In this document: one piece after another, positions 60,796 to 64,000 of the stretch | Position numbering within the stretch: the first letter of the stretch is position 1 | Layout: each line of letters begins with the position of its first letter | Origin: Owenia fusiformis | Taxonomy: Eukaryota; Annelida; Polychaeta; Sabellida; Oweniidae | DNA length: 64,000 nt | Assembly (NCBI GenBank): GCA_903813345.2 | Contig: CAIIXF020000001.1 | Location: 41,881,366-41,945,365 of the forward strand | Direction: 5' to 3' | The notes under the pieces: model-generated | What the model saw: the letters and a program-made list of their open reading frames with translations, nothing else | Told to the model about the DNA's origin: nothing | The model's database searches: none | Made by a program: the position numbers and the translations under genes

Positions 60796-61660
60796 GATCC
60801 ATTTTGATACTTTTCTGTTGAGCTGTTATTTTTAGGATAAATGTACGCATACAAATTGAAATTCCTGAAAAAATCGTTTGACTGACAAATGAATGCTAAA
60901 TAGGAAGTTTAGCCCTACTTGGTGATCACCCTATATAATGTATGTGAAATATCTTTGGACTAGAGTGGACTGGGTTTATAACAGTCCTTAGCGCAGAATT
61001 TCATTAGATGTATTTTCATTAAATGTTGAGCCTAAGTGCCATTGTAGTTAATTGAATATGCCAAAATATGTTTTGCAAATTGTAGATACACGAAATCAAA
61101 ATTCAAATGAAGCTCCGTAATTTCTTATCTTTTTTAATTTTGGTTTTTGTTATGGGTACAAAAATACTCTTCAATTAATATGTGCTAATGAAATTACACA
61201 GAACAACAATGCACTATTCATTAAATAAATGACAATCAGAAATATGAATTTTCAACTTTCATGCATGCAATATGTTAAGGATATTTGGATAAAACATCTC
61301 ATAACCCTAGATTAAGTGAAAACATGTCTGATTCATTGTCAAAATTGGTGATACCATGGGCTTTCAACTAGAAGGGTAGGCAACTTCCCATATTTCATAC
61401 ATAAACATTGCCATGGGTTTTCAAAATTGGAGAATGTACACATTCCAAGAAAATCTTATTTTGTACTTTTTATTGATGATTAAAAGAAATAACTCAAAAA
61501 TAAAAACATGATCTTCTACATACATCTTGATAATTTAATAAAAATTGGAATTTATCATGATTATGACAATACAGAAAGTGAACATTCTCCCACAAATTAT
61601 GTTTTTATTGGAATGTGTTCTTGAATAATTACCCACAATGCAATACTCAAAGAGAACATC
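60796..61660. other. AT-rich intergenic DNA, nothing recognised
   Basis: No open frame, RNA gene or clear repeat. CATGGG and TTTCAA occur together at about 61357 and 61413 as a short direct repeat only. Confidence 0.4.
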
Positions 61661-61661
61661 C

Positions 61662-61710
61662 GAACTCCCGTGCAGTGATATATCTATACCGAGACACTGC
61701 ATAGGAGTTC
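61662..61710. repeat. Hairpin with 16-bp arms
   Basis: GAACTCCCGTGCAGTG (61662-61677) pairs with CACTGCATAGGAGTTC (61695-61710) at 14 of 16 positions, around a 17-base loop. AGAGAACATC lies just outside both arms as a direct repeat, which hints at a very small insertion. Confidence 0.6.
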
Positions 61711-61739
61711 GAGAGAACATCTTGATAACTCTTATTCTT

Positions 61740-62581
61740 ATTGGTCTCTTTTGTTTACTTTTATATGATATTGAATATATTTTATGCTTAAATCATATTA
61801 AAAATTGATTTTTATTCAAAATAATACTAAAACATATACATTTATCTAATACTTTTTGAAATATTGCTATAAAAGGGAAGCATGTCATTGCTCATTTTGA
61901 AGGTCTCATGTTAATATGATTTTTCAAGGTCGTGATTAATACTTTGAGGAAACTTATAGAAAAATGATAAATAGAAATAACACTTTACAGAGCCTCCCTC
62001 GCGCCCCTGTACGGCATTCTTGATTCATTGCAAATCATCCTCATTGGTTGAGAGTAAACAATAACAAACATCAACAATGGTTCATAGATACTAATTAGCA
62101 AGCCGGAATCATCTTTTGAAGCCCTATGCCAAGTAACTCCAACAGTCAATGCGAAGAAATCGGACGAGACACTTGTTAGAGTAGCCAGTATATCTTTGAG
62201 TAGATTAATTACTGATAACGATTCTACCTAAAATGAAGACATAAATGAATTAGACAAATAGAAGTCCTAATTCACAATCAGTGCGGAATAATCCATATAC
62301 AGTTGAGCAAAGGATCTAGTTCATTCATGACAATTATATTTTGAAGATAGAAAGCAAGTAAGTTGGAACAAGAACGGAAATTGGTTGTGTCAATATTGGA
62401 TTTGTTTACTCAATAATAATCGCTTATTTCGAGGAAACATTCATACTGTCCTTTGCTCATCAAGAGGTCGACTCTAACTGAATTGTGGATTCGAGGAGAG
62501 ACAACAACGAGAAGGTGTGACCAACAAGTTCGAACAACACCTAGACTTGTCAAACTAACCTGTAACTTTTCGAAGGTGAAC
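61740..62581 (+). promoter_or_regulatory. Presumed upstream region and 5' UTR of the T-box gene
   Basis: A GC-rich patch (61991-62014), an inverted CCAAT (ATTGG, 62043-62047) and forkhead-type sites TGTTTAC/GTAAACA at 61752-61758, 62054-62060 and 62403-62409 precede the coding exon. An Otx-type TAATCC lies at 62289-62294. The frame of the gene is closed upstream by TAA at 62417-62419, and the first in-frame ATG is at 62582. No TATA box or splice acceptor could be fixed, so the extent of the 5' UTR is unknown. The sites are consensus matches only. Confidence 0.4.
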
Positions 62582-63252
62582 ATGATAAAATCAAGGATTT
62601 GTCTAGAAGGAGATGACTCCTCGAGTCACAACAGCGACGATCAAGATGAAGTATTTTACGATGAAGCTATTCTACCAAAATCAATATCGCAGAACAATCA
62701 AATCCAATCAGATGCGAAAAATGCCTTTGCCAAAAATGGGAACAATGCTTTCAAAAATGCGCTTCAGAATCTCACAAATTATAGCTATAGCCAAGGAGTA
62801 GAGACAAATGGACATGTAAATGAATATAAGATAGAACAGAGTCCATCCGTGATTGCTGCGCTGCAAAATGTCACCAGGGCAAGGAATGAAGCTCAAATAA
62901 TGGCAGGGCAATACCCTCGAGAACCCAACATGGCGAACCTCATGGCTTCAAAAGGAAACGCAATGCAGTTGAACGAACACAATCAGCAAGTCGCAGAGCA
63001 AATTCCGTACGCGGTGAGACAGAACAACGGAATTACAGGCCCACCGAGAAATATCTCCCCACAGCATCAGCAGGCCACGTATCCATACAACGGTATGCCC
63101 GATCAGAGGATGAGATCCACAGGCATTGGCTCACCCCCAGGGATTGCGAACGCCTCATCCACAGGCACGGCGAAGATTCATTTGTGCAATCAAGAGCTTT
63201 GGCAAAGGTTTCATCAACACACCACTGAGATGATTATCACAAAACAGGGACG
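62582..63252 (+). CDS. tbr: T-box transcription factor, T-brain/Eomes/Tbr1 type, first coding exon
   Basis: Starts MIKSRICLEGDDSSSHNSDD at the first in-frame ATG (A at -3). It codes 223 residues plus two bases and ends inside codon 224 at CG|GTATGT. Residues 1-196 look disordered: an acidic patch (about 10-24), then Asn/Gln-rich and Pro/Gly-rich sequence with TYPYNGM. From about residue 197 comes the start of a T-box, with LCNQELWQRFH and then TEMIITKQG. The TEMIITKQG form, rather than the NEMIVTKAGR form of Brachyury, marks the Eomes/Tbr1/Tbx21 (T-brain) subfamily of DNA-binding developmental regulators. The next exon should begin by completing Arg and continuing into the conserved RMFP region. 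It is not found in 63253-64000 and lies beyond the window. If the donor were not used, translation would stop six codons after the split Arg codon. Orthology to T-brain is from motif recognition. Confidence 0.88.
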
Positions 63253-64000
63253 GTATGTAACTTTCTTTGTATAGTGTGATGTTTTTTGCATAATAATCTT
63301 TATTTACATAAACGAAGCATCGGTGGGGAGGCCCGAGGTCCAAAGCCATATCAGGAACGTTCTTCAGGAGTTTGACTCAGTATTGTAACAAATCTTTCTT
63401 GAAACATCCGATATACACAGTATTTGTAATTATTCGTGGATGTATTTTTGTTTTTGGCTGATCAAAATGATGCCATATAAATAAAAATCCACTGCTATAG
63501 CAGCTATAAAATACCCTTGGTCAATGGATCATGGATATATCAGATAATATATCAGATAATCTGATATTATATAATCTTTGCTATCAGCCCATCACATGAG
63601 AAGAATTGCATTTCATAATAAACAATGTATTCTATTGTGCCAACATATTAACGCATACACAGGTGATGCAACTCATAATCAGATGAAATTTAACTGAGAT
63701 GAAATATCTCAAAATACCTTAAATCTGGTCTCTTTGATCACCAGATCTACATGTAACCCATAATAACATGCCATCTCATGGCCGAGAAGAAATGAGATGT
63801 CATGGTTGTTGGTAACTTGATCGTCGACAACCTTTCATAGAGAATGCAGGTGCAAACATTCATTCATTTTCTTACTCAAAAGTTTTCCTAATTTTTGAAT
63901 AATGCAGTCAGGTAGACTAGTGGAAACTTAAAATCATTCAAAACTACAACCAAAAGTAGACTATACATTTCATCCTTTCACCTAGTTTCTTAATCCTCGT
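63253..64000 (+). other. First intron of the T-box gene (partial)
   Basis: Begins GTATGTAAC. No continuation of the T-box was found. It contains a palindrome ATATCAGAT-A-ATCTGATAT (63549-63567) next to a direct ATATCAGATAAT copy. Otherwise unremarkable AT-rich sequence. Confidence 0.6.

Noticed and set aside
62453-62581. 43-residue N-terminal extension of the T-box protein
   Set aside because: That stretch has no ATG in frame; it opens at a TTG. The first ATG is at 62582, and TAA closes the frame at 62417.

Overview
The window is nuclear DNA of an animal, probably a marine invertebrate. It is AT-rich, with small coding exons, GT-AG introns and many short palindromic repeats. Two protein genes are recognisable, and both are cut by the window edges. 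A conserved nucleolar GTPase gene (NOG1/GTPBP4 family) lies on the minus strand at the left. The first coding exon of a T-box gene of the T-brain/Eomes/Tbr1 type lies on the plus strand at the right. T-brain genes are known from deuterostomes, some spiralians and sponges. A hemichordate, an echinoderm or a lophotrochozoan would all fit, and the sequence alone does not decide between them.

Left part (1-11,079): thirteen coding exons of NOG1 can be traced by splice signals and reading frame. The start codon is at 10,992, the last visible exon ends at 650, and about 586 residues are encoded. The last stretch of the C-terminus lies off the left edge. The introns hold several repeats. Intron 5 has a 61-copy, 31-bp minisatellite whose units contain a perfect short hairpin. 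Introns 9, 10 and 12 have small tandem duplications. Intron 1 has a 224-bp palindromic MITE-like element and a 1.03-kb foldback element with about 200-bp inverted arms and a 9-bp direct repeat at its ends.

Middle part (11,080-56,867): one uninterrupted 45.8-kb satellite array. It is built from two modules in a single orientation: X (473 bp) and Y (865 bp). I count 42 Y and 20 X. Every X except the last is followed by one to four Y, and X never follows X directly. Unit lengths are invariant apart from three Y copies of 866 bp, which have A7 instead of A6 in one homopolymer. X sits between two TATTAG hexamers at every Y-X-Y junction. The array begins and ends precisely at X ends, next to TTAG in the flanks. 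Its left edge is only 87 bp upstream of the NOG1 start codon. No gene is visible inside it.

Right part (56,868-64,000): non-coding DNA with further short inverted-repeat elements. One carries two adjacent kappaB-like sites, and there are two long G-runs. After these come the presumed upstream region of the T-box gene and its first coding exon (62,582-63,252), which ends at a splice donor inside the T-box. The two genes are divergently arranged, separated by the array. No functional link between them is evident.
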